Origin: Gracilimonas sp040877545
GTDB lineage: Bacteria > Bacteroidota > Rhodothermia > Balneolales > Balneolaceae
DNA: 64,000 nt
NCBI GenBank assembly: GCA_040877545.1
Contig: JBBDNN010000071.1
Span: forward strand, 11,737-75,736
Direction of reading: 5' to 3'
This document shows positions 17,099 to 27,800 of the stretch, piece after piece; the first letter of the stretch is position 1; each line of letters opens with the position of its first letter. The notes under the pieces are model-generated. The model was not told where the DNA came from and did not search any database. It saw only the letters and a list, made by a program, of their open reading frames with translations. The translations under genes and the position numbers were made by a program.

Positions 17099-18772
17099 AT
17101 GAATAAAAAATATCTCATAGGTATAGATGTAGGTACCGGTTCTGTTCGTGCCGGCATATTTGATGAACACGGAACCATGATGGCTTCAGCAACAAACCCT
17201 ATAAAAATCTGGCACCCCAAACCGGATTTTGCTGAACAATCGTCGGAGGATATCTGGCAGGCTTGTTGCAAATGTGTAAAAGAGGCTATGAATGGTACAG
17301 ATTTGAATCCTGAGGATATTCATGGAATCGGTTTCGATGCCACTTGTTCTTTGGTGGTGCTGGGAGAGCAGGATCAGCCTTTACCCGTTACACCAGGTGG
17401 ACCGGCAAATCAAAATGTTATCGTATGGATGGACCACAGGGCAAAACAACAAGCCGAAGAAATCAATCAAACAGGGCATGATGTATTAAAATATGTAGGT
17501 GGGGTTATTAGCCCGGAGATGCAAACACCAAAGTTGTTGTGGTTAAAAAAGCAGCATCCCGATACCTGGAAACGCGCCTCGGCATTTTTTGACCTGCCCG
17601 ACTTCATGGTCTACAAAGCTACCGGCACCGCTGTCCGTTCCTTATGCACCACAACCTGTAAATGGACTTATCTCGGCCATGAAGAATCACGAGTTGAAGG
17701 AAGTATTGGCCGGTGGGATGATTCCTTTTTTAAAGAAATTGGGCTGGAAGATTTGCCTGGCGAAGAATATCAGAAAATAAGCCAAACTATTCGTCCAATC
17801 GGTGAGGCAGCCGGGAATGGATTAACCAAATCATCTGCCCATGAACTTGGGCTGCAAGCTGGCACGCCCGTAGGAGTTGCCATTATTGACGCTCATGCCG
17901 GAGGGCTTGGGTTATTGGGAATGAAAACTGAAGACGACGTCGATGAATCCAATTTGGAGGATCGAATCGCCCTGATTGGTGGTACTTCAAGCTGTCACAT
18001 GGCTGCATCACAACAACCGAAATTTATTGATGGGGTATGGGGTCCATATTATTCGGCAATGATACCCGGATTATGGCTGAATGAAGGCGGACAATCGGCA
18101 ACCGGAGCGTTGGTTGATCATATTATCTACTCATCCAGCCAAGCCGGTGATCTTCAGAAGAAAGCGGAGGAAGAAGGCACAACAGTGTATAGTTTATTGA
18201 ATGAACGACTGTCAAGATTGGCAGAGGCTCAAAAACTTTCTGATATTTCTACATTAACCAAAAACTTACACGTGCTCCCCTACTTCCACGGCAACCGTTC
18301 GCCCCGTGCGAACCCCTCCTTGACAGGTAGCATTACGGGGCTGAAACTATCCTCAACTCAAGATGATCTGGCTCTTCTATATTTGGCTACAATTCAGGCT
18401 ATTGCCTATGGAACACGGCATATAATTGAAACTATGAATGAGCGTGGCTACAAAATCCGGCAGATTGTAGCGACCGGAGGAGGAACCAAAAACGAAGTTT
18501 TTCTTCAGCAGCACGCCGATATTTGCGGCTGTGAAATTATACTTCCGAAAGAACAAGAAGCTGTTTTATTGGGAAGTGCAGTGCTGGGAGCAGTGGCCTC
18601 CGAAGTACACCCGTCTGTTGAAGAAGCGATGAACAAAATGAGCCATGCTGGCAGAGTGATAAAACCCAAAGCGGATAAATTTAAAAGGTATCACAATGCA
18701 AAGTATGACGTTTTTCAGAAAATGTACGAGGATGAGATTTCTTATGAAAAAATGATGGAGGGTGGAGAATAA
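17099..18772 (+). CDS. FGGY-family pentulose kinase (D-ribulokinase type)
   Basis: Cytoplasmic kinase that phosphorylates a ketopentose with ATP. It carries the N-terminal phosphate-binding loop GIDVGTGSVRAG, then HGIGFDATCSLVVL, VIVWMDHRAKQQA, YVGGVISPEMQTPKLLWLK and the C-terminal IVATGGGTKNEVF. This set closely follows the subfamily of human FGGY and bacterial D-ribulokinases, and differs from xylulokinase, AraB or FucK. The start at 17099 follows an AAGAAGAAGAG purine run; an upstream ATG at 17075 has less support. The next gene is an L-fucose/D-arabinose isomerase. Together they would convert D-arabinose via D-ribulose to D-ribulose 5-phosphate, which enters the pentose phosphate pathway. 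No fuculose-phosphate aldolase was seen in the window. Subfamily call from motif memory. Confidence 0.88.
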   Translation: MNKKYLIGIDVGTGSVRAGIFDEHGTMMASATNPIKIWHPKPDFAEQSSEDIWQACCKCVKEAMNGTDLNPEDIHGIGFDATCSLVVLGEQDQPLPVTPGGPANQNVIVWMDHRAKQQAEEINQTGHDVLKYVGGVISPEMQTPKLLWLKKQHPDTWKRASAFFDLPDFMVYKATGTAVRSLCTTTCKWTYLGHEESRVEGSIGRWDDSFFKEIGLEDLPGEEYQKISQTIRPIGEAAGNGLTKSSAHELGLQAGTPVGVAIIDAHAGGLGLLGMKTEDDVDESNLEDRIALIGGTSSCHMAASQQPKFIDGVWGPYYSAMIPGLWLNEGGQSATGALVDHIIYSSSQAGDLQKKAEEEGTTVYSLLNERLSRLAEAQKLSDISTLTKNLHVLPYFHGNRSPRANPSLTGSITGLKLSSTQDDLALLYLATIQAIAYGTRHIIETMNERGYKIRQIVATGGGTKNEVFLQQHADICGCEIILPKEQEAVLLGSAVLGAVASEVHPSVEEAMNKMSHAGRVIKPKADKFKRYHNAKYDVFQKMYEDEISYEKMMEGGE

Positions 18773-18900
18773 TGAAGGTGGGGTTTCCATTTATAACGTT
18801 TGAAACCGGAAGCGGGAAAATATTGGAAGCCTTACTCTTTTCTCGTCCATTGTCTTTAATCGAATTCAGCTAATTAATATTAATACCAAACACATCTGAT

Positions 18901-20745
18901 ATGTCTATTACGCATCACACGGCAGCGACTAAAAAAAATAACTTTAAAAAGGTATCATCTCAAAAAAGATTGATCGGTGCAGTTCCAAAAATAGGAATAC
19001 GTCCGGCTATCGACGGCCGCCGACAAGGAGTCAGGGAGTCACTCGAGGATCAAACGATGAAAATGGCTGAAAACGCGGTAAAATTTATTTCAAAAAACCT
19101 GCGCCACGCCAACGGGCTGCCTGTAGAGTGTGTGATTGCCGATACCTGCATTGGCGGGGTGGCAGAAGCAGCCAGGGCGGCTGAAAAATTTGAGAAGGAA
19201 GGGGTTGGAGTTTCATTAACCGTTACTCCCTGTTGGTGTTACGGGGCCGAAACCATGGATATGCACCCATGGTACCCCAAAGCCATTTGGGGATTTAATG
19301 GAAGTGAGCGCCCAGGAGCGGTATATCTTGCTGCAACAAAAGCTGCACACGATCAGAAGGGGCTCCCTGTTTTCAGTATCTATGGCAGTGAAGTGCAGGA
19401 TGCAGATGATACTTCCATCCCGGAGGATGTACAGGAAAAAATTCTCGGTTTTGCTAAAGCCGCACTGGTTGTGGCTGAGATACGCGGAAAATCCTACCTC
19501 TCTATCGGTTCCGTTTCAATGGGTATTGTGGGCTCCATGATTCAGGAAGATTTTTTCGAAGATTACCTTGGCATGCGCTGTGAAGCAGTAGATATGACGG
19601 AGTTAACACGACGTATTGAAAAGGAGATCTATGATAAAGAAGAGTTTAATACAGCCATGCAGTGGGTAAAAGATTACTGCAAAGAGGGGGAGGATATCAA
19701 CCCGGAAGAATTACAATTCAGCCGGGATGAAAAAGATGAAAAATGGGAAACAGTGGTAAAAATGACACTCATCATTCGTGACCTGATGGTGGGAAATGAC
19801 AAATTGAATGACATGGGCTTCCAGGAGGAAGCCTTAGGCCATAATGCTATTGTATCTGGTTTCCAGGGGCAGCGGCAGTGGACTGATTACTTCCCTAACG
19901 GTGACTTCTCCGAAGCAATACTTAATTCATCGTTTGACTGGAACGGCATCAGGGAAGCTTACACCGTAGCAACCGAAAATGATACATTGAACGGAGCCTG
20001 CATGTTGATGGGCCATTTACTTACAAATACCGCTCAGGTTTTTGGCGATATCAGAACCTATTGGAGTCCAAAATCTGTAAAAAGAGTCACCGGCAAAGAA
20101 TTATCAGGAAAAGCGAAAAACGGCATCATTCATTTTTTGAATTCTGGATCCGCCACCCTGGATGGTACGGGAAGACAGAAAAAAAATAGTGAATCAGTCA
20201 TGAAACCTTTTTGGGACATAACGGAAGAAGAGGCGAAAAAAAGTCTCGATGCCACCCGTTGGTGCCCGGCTAATCAGGAATATTTTCGTGGTGGAGGATA
20301 TTCATCCCAATTCCTGACAGAAGGAGAAATGCCGGTTACCATGACTCGAATTAATCTCATCAAAGGTCTTGGACCAATTCTGCAAATTGCCGAAGGATAT
20401 ACTGTTGACTTGCCAGAGGATATCCATCAGGTATTAAATGAAAGAACAGATCGCACATGGCCAACTACCTGGTTTGTGCCAAACCTGACTGATAATCATG
20501 GTTTTACTGATGTCTATTCTGTAATGAATAATTGGGGATCAAATCATGGCGTACTAAGTTATGGACATGTGGGTGGTGACTTTATCTCGCTGGCATCGAT
20601 GCTTCGCATACCCGTTTCAATGCATAATGTACCACAAGAGCGAATCTTCAGGCCAAGTGCATGGGCAGCTTTTGGCACCAGTGATCCGGAAGGTGCTGAC
20701 TATAGAGCTTGCAGTAATTATGGGCCCTTATTTAGTAAAGTTTAA
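18901..20745 (+). CDS. fucI: L-fucose/D-arabinose isomerase
   Basis: Converts L-fucose to L-fuculose, and equally D-arabinose to D-ribulose, using a bound divalent metal. The sequence follows E. coli FucI from end to end: PKIGIRPAIDGRRQGVRESL, TVTPCWCYGAETMDM, KAIWGFNGSERPGAVYLAA, GSEVQDADDTSIP, GFQGQRQWTDYFPNGD and SNHGVLSYGHVGGDF. The metal ligands of E. coli FucI, Glu337, Asp361 and His528, correspond to Glu359 (ATEND), Asp383 (FGDIRTYW) and His549 here. The protein has about 22 additional N-terminal residues before the family start; no closer start is obvious. With the D-ribulokinase-type gene just upstream, D-arabinose is the likely physiological substrate in this locus. Confidence 0.96.
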   Translation: MSITHHTAATKKNNFKKVSSQKRLIGAVPKIGIRPAIDGRRQGVRESLEDQTMKMAENAVKFISKNLRHANGLPVECVIADTCIGGVAEAARAAEKFEKEGVGVSLTVTPCWCYGAETMDMHPWYPKAIWGFNGSERPGAVYLAATKAAHDQKGLPVFSIYGSEVQDADDTSIPEDVQEKILGFAKAALVVAEIRGKSYLSIGSVSMGIVGSMIQEDFFEDYLGMRCEAVDMTELTRRIEKEIYDKEEFNTAMQWVKDYCKEGEDINPEELQFSRDEKDEKWETVVKMTLIIRDLMVGNDKLNDMGFQEEALGHNAIVSGFQGQRQWTDYFPNGDFSEAILNSSFDWNGIREAYTVATENDTLNGACMLMGHLLTNTAQVFGDIRTYWSPKSVKRVTGKELSGKAKNGIIHFLNSGSATLDGTGRQKKNSESVMKPFWDITEEEAKKSLDATRWCPANQEYFRGGGYSSQFLTEGEMPVTMTRINLIKGLGPILQIAEGYTVDLPEDIHQVLNERTDRTWPTTWFVPNLTDNHGFTDVYSVMNNWGSNHGVLSYGHVGGDFISLASMLRIPVSMHNVPQERIFRPSAWAAFGTSDPEGADYRACSNYGPLFSKV

Positions 20746-20799
20746 AATTATGATACAGTTTGGCAGCGTATCTGGTTAATTTACCTGGAGGTATTTTTG

Positions 20800-21729
20800 A
20801 TGAAATTCTATGCGAATTCTAAGACTTTAATAAATACAATAATGAAAAACGGCTCTTTCTATTCTGTAATTTTTCTATTGCTGACTATATCTCTTTTTAG
20901 TTGTTCAAAGGATGATCAAAAAGCATCCACCCCTTATCAAATTCCAGAGGACATGGTTTTAATACCTGGTGGGATCAATACTATTGGCGCAATGGATGGT
21001 TTGCCAAACGAGAAACCAATGTTCGAGGCTGAGATGGAATCTTTTTTGATGGATAAAAATCCTGTAACAGTTGCAGAATTTCGAATATTTGTGGAAGAAA
21101 CCGGCTATGTGACCGAGGCTGAACAAATTGGTAATGGGGTTGTCTTTGATTTTAATCGAGGTGAATGGGCGGTAGTTGAAGGGGTAACCTGGGAACTCCC
21201 GAATGGGCCGAACAATGAACCTGCGGTGGAAAATCATCCTGTTCGCCAAGTCTCCTGGAACGACGCAAACAAGTATTTGGAATGGGTGGGAAAACGACTT
21301 CCAACAGAGATAGAATGGGAGCATGCAGCCAAAGGAGGGAAGAACAGTGAGCAGCCTTATGCATGGGGAAATTCACTTGTTGAAAGCGGCACATTTCAGG
21401 CTAATACCTGGGACGGAGTTTTTCCTGTCGAGAATATAGCTGAAGATGGATATTTACAAACCTCACCGGTTGGGGAATTTAGCATTAGTGAGCTTGGGTT
21501 GGCTGATATGGGCGGCAATGTCTGGGAATGGACGGAGGATTGGTACAGATCCTATGAAAACAGGGAAAAGCCTTTTAATCCAAATTCTCTGAGCGAAAAA
21601 GTGTTAAGAGGAGGCTCCTTTATGTGTCATGTATCGTACTGTCATGGTTATAGAGTATCAGCCAGGAGTCATTCACCACCTGATAATGCTCTTTTTCATG
21701 TGGGATTCCGTGGAGTTAAGGATTTGTAG
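20800..21729 (+). CDS. Formylglycine-generating enzyme (sulfatase-activating), exported
   Basis: Oxidises the active-site cysteine of sulfatases to formylglycine. The FGE fold is clear: EDMVLIPGGINTIG, a PVTVAEFRIFVEETGY segment, HPVRQVSWNDANKYLEW, KRLPTEIEWEHAAKGG, MGGNVWEWTEDWY and GGSFMCHVSYCHGYRVSARS. Cys276 and Cys281 match the copper-binding cysteine pair of true FGEs (Cys336 and Cys341 in human SUMF1), so this is probably a catalytic member rather than a structural relative. An N-terminal hydrophobic segment ends in a lipobox-like LFSCSKDD, pointing to a periplasmic lipoprotein. A GGAGG site precedes the ATG at 20800. It closes the sulfatase-containing locus, which needs such an enzyme for sulfatase maturation. 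Confidence 0.9.
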   Translation: MKFYANSKTLINTIMKNGSFYSVIFLLLTISLFSCSKDDQKASTPYQIPEDMVLIPGGINTIGAMDGLPNEKPMFEAEMESFLMDKNPVTVAEFRIFVEETGYVTEAEQIGNGVVFDFNRGEWAVVEGVTWELPNGPNNEPAVENHPVRQVSWNDANKYLEWVGKRLPTEIEWEHAAKGGKNSEQPYAWGNSLVESGTFQANTWDGVFPVENIAEDGYLQTSPVGEFSISELGLADMGGNVWEWTEDWYRSYENREKPFNPNSLSEKVLRGGSFMCHVSYCHGYRVSARSHSPPDNALFHVGFRGVKDL

Positions 21730-21841
21730 GCATGGTGAATTTCAGTAAGCCTTTTATTACTGAACAATTATACCACTAATCTCTGCAATGCCTCCTTAGC
21801 ATTCTGGGAAATATGGAAAGTGCCAAATGCTGAAATTCCAT

Positions 21842-24289
21842 TTACTTTATCAACATCAACTTCTTTGTATCTACAAAATCATTAGCAGTGATTCGATAGA
21901 TATAAAATCCACTTGAAAGTTCCGATGCATCGAAAGTTGCCGTATGCCAACCGGCGGATTTACGCTCATTAACAAGAGTGGCTACATTCTGCCCAAGCAT
22001 GGTAAGTACTTCAAGGTGAACTTCAGAGGCTTCTGAAATGCCATATCGAATATATGTAACCGGATTAAAGGGATTGGGATAGTTTTGTTCCAAAGTGAAT
22101 TCCACCGGCGCAAAATTACTTTCTGTGGAAATACTTTCAGAGGTTATAAAACTATTTACTTCCGACCATTCCGATGTTCCACCTTCATTATAAGCTTGCA
22201 CTCTCCAGAAAAATTTAGCTTCAGGTTCTAACCCGTTTTCAAACTTGAAAGTAGTATCTGGAGCAGTAAAGGTGGTGTCGAATTCTATTTCCTTAAAATC
22301 ATCATTTTTTGCCAACTGTAAAATATAATTTTCTGCCCGTTCGGATGTTGACCAGGTAAGTGCTGGAAAAGAGGAAGTAGCTAAGGGCTCATTTTCCTGC
22401 TGGAATAATTGAACGATTTCAGGCTTTTGTTTAATCGTGGTAAAACTTAAAATTTTACTCCAATCACCTGTTTCCTCGGAATTTTTAGCCCGAACGCGCC
22501 AGAGATACGTTGAGAAATAACTCAATTGTTTTGACAGGGTATAGGATAATTTTTCAAAGCCGTCAATTTCATGGACAATGGATTCGAAATTAACATCCTC
22601 TGCAATCTGCAGTTGATAATTTTCTGCAAAAGTGGCTTCATTCCAGCTAAAAACCGGCTGTAATTCTACCTGTTCTTCCACATCTGTTGGCTCATTAAGC
22701 TCAACTACAGAGGGGGTGAAGCGAACTTGAGCAATGATTGCTTCCTGGACATGTTGTGTTTCAAAAGTGAATTCATACTTTCCTTTATCTTCTTTAGTTG
22801 ATTGCCACTCAAAGAACAGTCTTCTTTCTTCCCCGCTTTCTATTTCCAGGCTATCAATAGATTCAACTACCGTTCCTTCTTTATCCTTCAAAACCAATGT
22901 ATTCGTACCACTAAGGCCGCCAATGTTTTTTAATGCCACTTCAAAACTTAAAAGTTGGCCACTGATTATGGGAGCATCAGTTTCAATAAGTTCAAGATGG
23001 AAGTAAGGAATATTCCATAATAATCGGGGATAATCATCCGGAATAGATCCCCATACTGTATTAAAAGCAAAACCTGCCAACTTCTCTTTGCCAGCCAAAC
23101 CTGTCATTTCAGGCGTATTTAAACCGGTAATGCCATCTGCTGGCCCACTCCCCACTCCCTGACTTTGATTACTACTTTGCATGTTCCAAAAACCATTCGC
23201 TACCGGGTGCTTATTCACACCTATAAAACCACCAACATCACTATTACCAGAAATCAGGCTCGTTGTGTAGGATGCACTAATTATCCCGCCTTTTCCATTA
23301 ACACCGACAAATCCGCCTACTTGTGTTGGCCCGGCAACATTTCCATTAGCGTATGACGAGGTAATCTTTCCGCCATAATTATTACCTACCAAACCTCCCA
23401 TTCCATTTCCAGTGCCTGATATGCTGCCGATAGCATAGGATTCTTTTATTTCTCCCCGATTGAAACCGACGAGCCCACCGACGTAGGAACGACCTGACAC
23501 TTCCCCTTGAGCATACGATTTAATGATTTCGCCACCATTGCTGCCCACCAATCCACCAAATGAAGAGGATCTGGAACCTAAAACATTCCCCCGGGCATAC
23601 GATTTGATGATGCTTCCATCATAATTATTACCAACCAATCCGCCTATACCAGTTCCTGTTCCTGATACATCGGCAGCAGCATAAGAATCATCTATCTCAC
23701 CACGATTGAAACCAGCCAGTCCGCCAATATTTGAGTATCCTGAAACCTCGCCATGAACACAGGATTCCTTTATTTCTCCATAATTGAAGCCAACTAATCC
23801 GCCAACTATGGCACGCCCTGTTACACTACCACTAACCTGGATATCAATGATTTGTCCCCTGGTCCTATACCCGATTAAAATCCCCGTGTCATTAGAGCCT
23901 TTTACAGAAGCGTCAATCAAAACCACCTGTTTTATCGTTGCCCCATCAGCATATCCAAATAATCCTACATGGTCTTCAGATTCCCGGTTTATAGTGAGGC
24001 CGGAAATCTTATAATCAGCTCCATTGTAAAGACCGCTAAAAATAGCAGAGTCGGTACCAATGGGATTAAAACCCTTCCCATTATTCCAGGTTAAAGTGGT
24101 ACTTGCATCAATATCATTGATCTGAATAAAATGTTTGTCCGGATAGTTTTCTATTTCCTGAAGCTGTTCAACCGTAGAAATTTGATACGGATCTGTTTCA
24201 ATACCGGAACCACCGGCAAACTGAGCAAATACAGAATGCGCATTTAGAACTATAATTATGGTAAGGAGCGTAGTAAAAAAGAAATTCAC
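21842..24289 (-). CDS. Secreted GLUG-repeat protein with fibronectin-like and T9SS sorting domains
   Basis: Large secreted protein of 815 residues. A signal peptide (cleavage near SVFAQ) is followed by a short strand region and about nine GLUG-type repeats at roughly residues 105-360, each with a form like GGLVGFNYGEIKESY. Next comes a CARDB-like beta domain (about 425-525), two fibronectin-type-III-like domains (about 535-620 and 625-715, both with an ENYQLQIA/ENYILQLA motif), and a T9SS C-terminal domain with LEQNYPNPFNPVTYI and the ending KKLMLIK. GLUG repeats form a beta-solenoid found in adhesins and surface proteins. It is convergent with the preceding operon and stands alone. A role in attachment is inferred from the architecture. 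Confidence 0.85.
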   Translation of the reverse strand: MNFFFTTLLTIIIVLNAHSVFAQFAGGSGIETDPYQISTVEQLQEIENYPDKHFIQINDIDASTTLTWNNGKGFNPIGTDSAIFSGLYNGADYKISGLTINRESEDHVGLFGYADGATIKQVVLIDASVKGSNDTGILIGYRTRGQIIDIQVSGSVTGRAIVGGLVGFNYGEIKESCVHGEVSGYSNIGGLAGFNRGEIDDSYAAADVSGTGTGIGGLVGNNYDGSIIKSYARGNVLGSRSSSFGGLVGSNGGEIIKSYAQGEVSGRSYVGGLVGFNRGEIKESYAIGSISGTGNGMGGLVGNNYGGKITSSYANGNVAGPTQVGGFVGVNGKGGIISASYTTSLISGNSDVGGFIGVNKHPVANGFWNMQSSNQSQGVGSGPADGITGLNTPEMTGLAGKEKLAGFAFNTVWGSIPDDYPRLLWNIPYFHLELIETDAPIISGQLLSFEVALKNIGGLSGTNTLVLKDKEGTVVESIDSLEIESGEERRLFFEWQSTKEDKGKYEFTFETQHVQEAIIAQVRFTPSVVELNEPTDVEEQVELQPVFSWNEATFAENYQLQIAEDVNFESIVHEIDGFEKLSYTLSKQLSYFSTYLWRVRAKNSEETGDWSKILSFTTIKQKPEIVQLFQQENEPLATSSFPALTWSTSERAENYILQLAKNDDFKEIEFDTTFTAPDTTFKFENGLEPEAKFFWRVQAYNEGGTSEWSEVNSFITSESISTESNFAPVEFTLEQNYPNPFNPVTYIRYGISEASEVHLEVLTMLGQNVATLVNERKSAGWHTATFDASELSSGFYIYRITANDFVDTKKLMLIK

Positions 24290-24841
24290 GACAAGAAATC
24301 TTAAAATATTTTTTATTCAGCAGAAGGTTAAAGATAAATATTTAATTGTATAGAATAAGTAATTTTACAAAAGAAAAAATTTCGGTTCTTTATAATCAAA
24401 GAGTGAGAAGTCGCTTAGTGCAATTAGATTCATAATTTACCGGGGAACCGCGTAAACTTACACGGGATGATGACACGGAAGGGATGATAAGAAAGATTGC
24501 CTCTGCTCTGAACTAAAAGTAGCACATATTGGATCACGGTCTTCGCACATAGGTATTATAGCTTGGGTATTTATAGCTTGCTCTTTCTTTTAGAATTAAG
24601 CTTCTTCTTGAGAAATTATGAAAATGTAGTAGTAGAATATATTACAAGAGAGTAAAAGAACTATCTCAGGACCTAAATAAACGGGATTTTCAAAATTTAG
24701 AGCACTTCTAACAGGAGGATAAAACACTATGAAAAGCCCCCGTAAATGACGTTTAAGTAGAATTTTCTCTACCTTTAGGTCTCATTAATACATATTAAAG
24801 GCGTACAGCATAAGTAAGAATTCTCTCTTAAAAAAGTTTAG
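24290..24841. other. AT-rich divergent intergenic region, no gene seen
   Basis: These 552 bases separate the divergently transcribed GLUG protein and hybrid kinase genes. Stop codons are frequent in all frames and no RNA gene or strong hairpin stands out. It should hold both promoters, but I could not identify convincing promoter elements. Confidence 0.5.
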
Positions 24842-27800
24842 ATGCCCAGTAAGAAGATCCTAAATCCGAAACAAGCCAATGGGAATATTTCGTTAGTCAA
24901 AGAAATTCAAAAAATGAATTTTGACGCAGATGGATTTCGTGAAATCATAGATGCTCTTCCCATGGCCATCTATACCACCGATGCAGAAGGCCGGCTTACA
25001 CATTTCAATAAAGCCGCCGTGGAGTTTTCAGGTCGTACCCCTGAATTAGGTACAGACAAGTGGTGTGTTACCTGGAAGCTTTATTATCCAGATGGCAGGC
25101 CCATGCCACATGACCAATGTCCCATGGCTGTTGCTTTAAAAGAAGGGCGAAGCATTTCGGGAGTAGAAGCTATCGCGGAACGCCCTGATGGAAAACGACT
25201 TTGGTTTGAACCCTATCCAACTCCTCTTCTAGATGAAGATGGGAAAGTCATTGGCGGGGTAAATATGCTGGTTAACATATCGGAAAATAAAGAAATTAGA
25301 GAGCTGCAAAGCCAAAGTGAGAAGGAGCTTAATGATTTTTTTGAAAATTCCCCACTCGGTTTACACATAGTTGGGCACGATGGCACCATTCTTCGTGCCA
25401 ATAAAGCGGAATTAGAGATGCTCGGTTATACCCGCGATGAATATATAGGGCACAATATTACAGAATTTCATGCCGACAAAGATGTAATAGACGATATATT
25501 GCATCGGTTAAAAAAAGGAGAAGAGTTATACGAGTATGAGGCCCGGTTGCGCTGTAAAGATGGTTCAATCCGCCATGTGGTAATTAACTCAAATGGCCAT
25601 TGGAAAAATGACAAATTTCTTAATACCCGTTGTTTTACCCGTGATGTTACTAAACAAAAGAAAGCGGAAAAAGCCACACGAAAAAGTGAGGAAAAGTATA
25701 AAAAGCTTTTTGATTCCATTGATGACGGCTTCGCTATTGTTCGGGTTCATTTTGATGAACATACAAACCCTGTAGACCTTGAATACCTGGAAGTAAATCC
25801 CGCCTATGAAAAACATTCCTTCCTGAAAGGTGTAGTTGGGAAAAAAGTATCTGAGTTGGCACCAGAAATCGATAAAAGCTGGTTTAAGAAATATGGTAAT
25901 GTAGCTTTAACAGGTGAACCCAAACGTGTTGAAGATTATTTAGAAGTTGCTGATATATGGTTCAGTATTTACGCTTTCCCCATTGGAGATCCGGAAGAAC
26001 ATAAAGTGGCCATCATTTTTTCCGATATAACTGAGCGTAAAGAAAGTGAACATAACAATGCGTTATTGGGGGCTATAGTGGATAGTTCAGATGATGCGAT
26101 CATCAGTAAAAAGCTCGATGGAACAATCACAAGTTGGAATCGAAGTGCAGAACAATTATTTGGCTATTCCAGTGATGAAGCAGTGGGACAAATGGTAACC
26201 ATGCTATTTCCAGACGAAAGATATAGTGAAGAAAACATGATAATGGATCGCATTAAACAAGGCGAGCGTGTAGATCATTTTGAAACGGTTCGTAAACATA
26301 AGGATGGCACATTTATTGATCTTTCGCTTACCATTTCACCCATTAAAGATTCTTCGGGGCAGGTGGTTGGGGCTTCGAAGATAGCGAGAGATATTACCAG
26401 GCGTAAAGAGATAGAAGAAGAACGCGAACAATTGCTGAGAAAAGTTGAAACAGAACAGAAAATGCTTTCTGATGTTTTTCAGGAAGCGCCTTCCTTTATG
26501 TGTATTTTAGAAGGTTCGAACCATGTCGTTACAAGAGTGAATGAATACTACATTGACCTGATAGGACACCGAGATGTAGTAGGCAAGCCGGTACACGAGG
26601 CATTACCGGAGGTGAAGGATCAAGGGTTTATTAAGTTGCTGGATCAGGTGTTTCAAACAGGAAATGCTTTTACAGGAACAGATATGAAAATAGAATTCAA
26701 GCAGAATGGGAATACCGTTGAGCGTATTATTGATTTTGTATACCAGCCTATAAAGAATTCTCAGGGAAAAATAACCGGCATTTTTGTTCAGGGGGTAGAT
26801 CTAACTGAACGCAGCAAAGCCAAGGCAGAATTACAGGCTTTGAACGAAGCTCTTGAGCAAATGAATGATACGCTTGAGGAGCGGGTAGAAGAACGGACAG
26901 CAGCCTTATTATCCTATCAAAACCAATTAAAGTCTCTTGCTACTAAATTAAGCAAAGCTGAAGAAAAAGAGCGCCAACGCCTGGCAACTGAGCTTCATGA
27001 TAATCTTGGACAAATTCTCGCAGTAAGTAAAATGAAAATTGACCTCCTGAATAAAGAATATCATTCCGGAGCTCTTAACTCAGAATTACTCGAGTTAAAA
27101 AAATTAATAAACGAATCTATACGATATACCCGGGATCTGATGTCAGACCTGAAACCTCCGCCCTCACTTCAAAAAGAAAATCTTGTATCCAGCCTGAAAT
27201 GGGTGGCTGACACCATGGCTAAACATGATCTGGAAGTTATAGTAACCGATGACAAGGAACCCAAACCACTTGAGGCAGATCATCTGTCAACTTTAAGTAA
27301 ATGTGTTAAAGAACTTCTTTTTAATGTTTTAAAACATAGTGGAGTAGATAAAGCAGAGGTTATTCTCTCACGTAATAATGATAAAGTTCAGGTTATAGTT
27401 GAGGATAAAGGAAATGGTTTTAACAGTAGCAGAGCTGCTCAATCTCCAACAAATGAAGGAGGATTTGGCTTGTTTAATATCCGGGAAAGATTAGAGTTTT
27501 TAGGTGGCTCTATGAAGATACTTTCCAGAGTAGGGGCTGGTACTAAAATTATCCTTCAAGTCCCTGTAAAAAATCAGAAAGTATCCAAATCAAATAAAGA
27601 AACTGAAACAAGTAGAAGTACAGAGAAAAATAATACACCGCGGCAGGATAGTAACAGAAAAATTACTGTGATGCTTGTTGATGATCATGAAATGATAAGG
27701 AAAGGCCTTAAAAACCTCATTAACAGCCAAGACGATTTAATAGTTATCTCTGAAGTATCCAGTGGCGAAGAGGCGCTGCAAACAGCTAAAAAAAGGGCTC

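Noticed and set aside
17099..20745. Reading the kinase and isomerase as an L-fucose catabolic pair
   Set aside because: The kinase fits the D-ribulokinase subfamily, no fuculose-phosphate aldolase is seen, and the neighbours are GH183- and GH172-like. L-fucose remains possible but is second choice.
21842..24289. GLUG repeats as a tandem DNA repeat or CRISPR array
   Set aside because: The repeats are protein-level and variable in DNA sequence, with no constant repeat-spacer structure.
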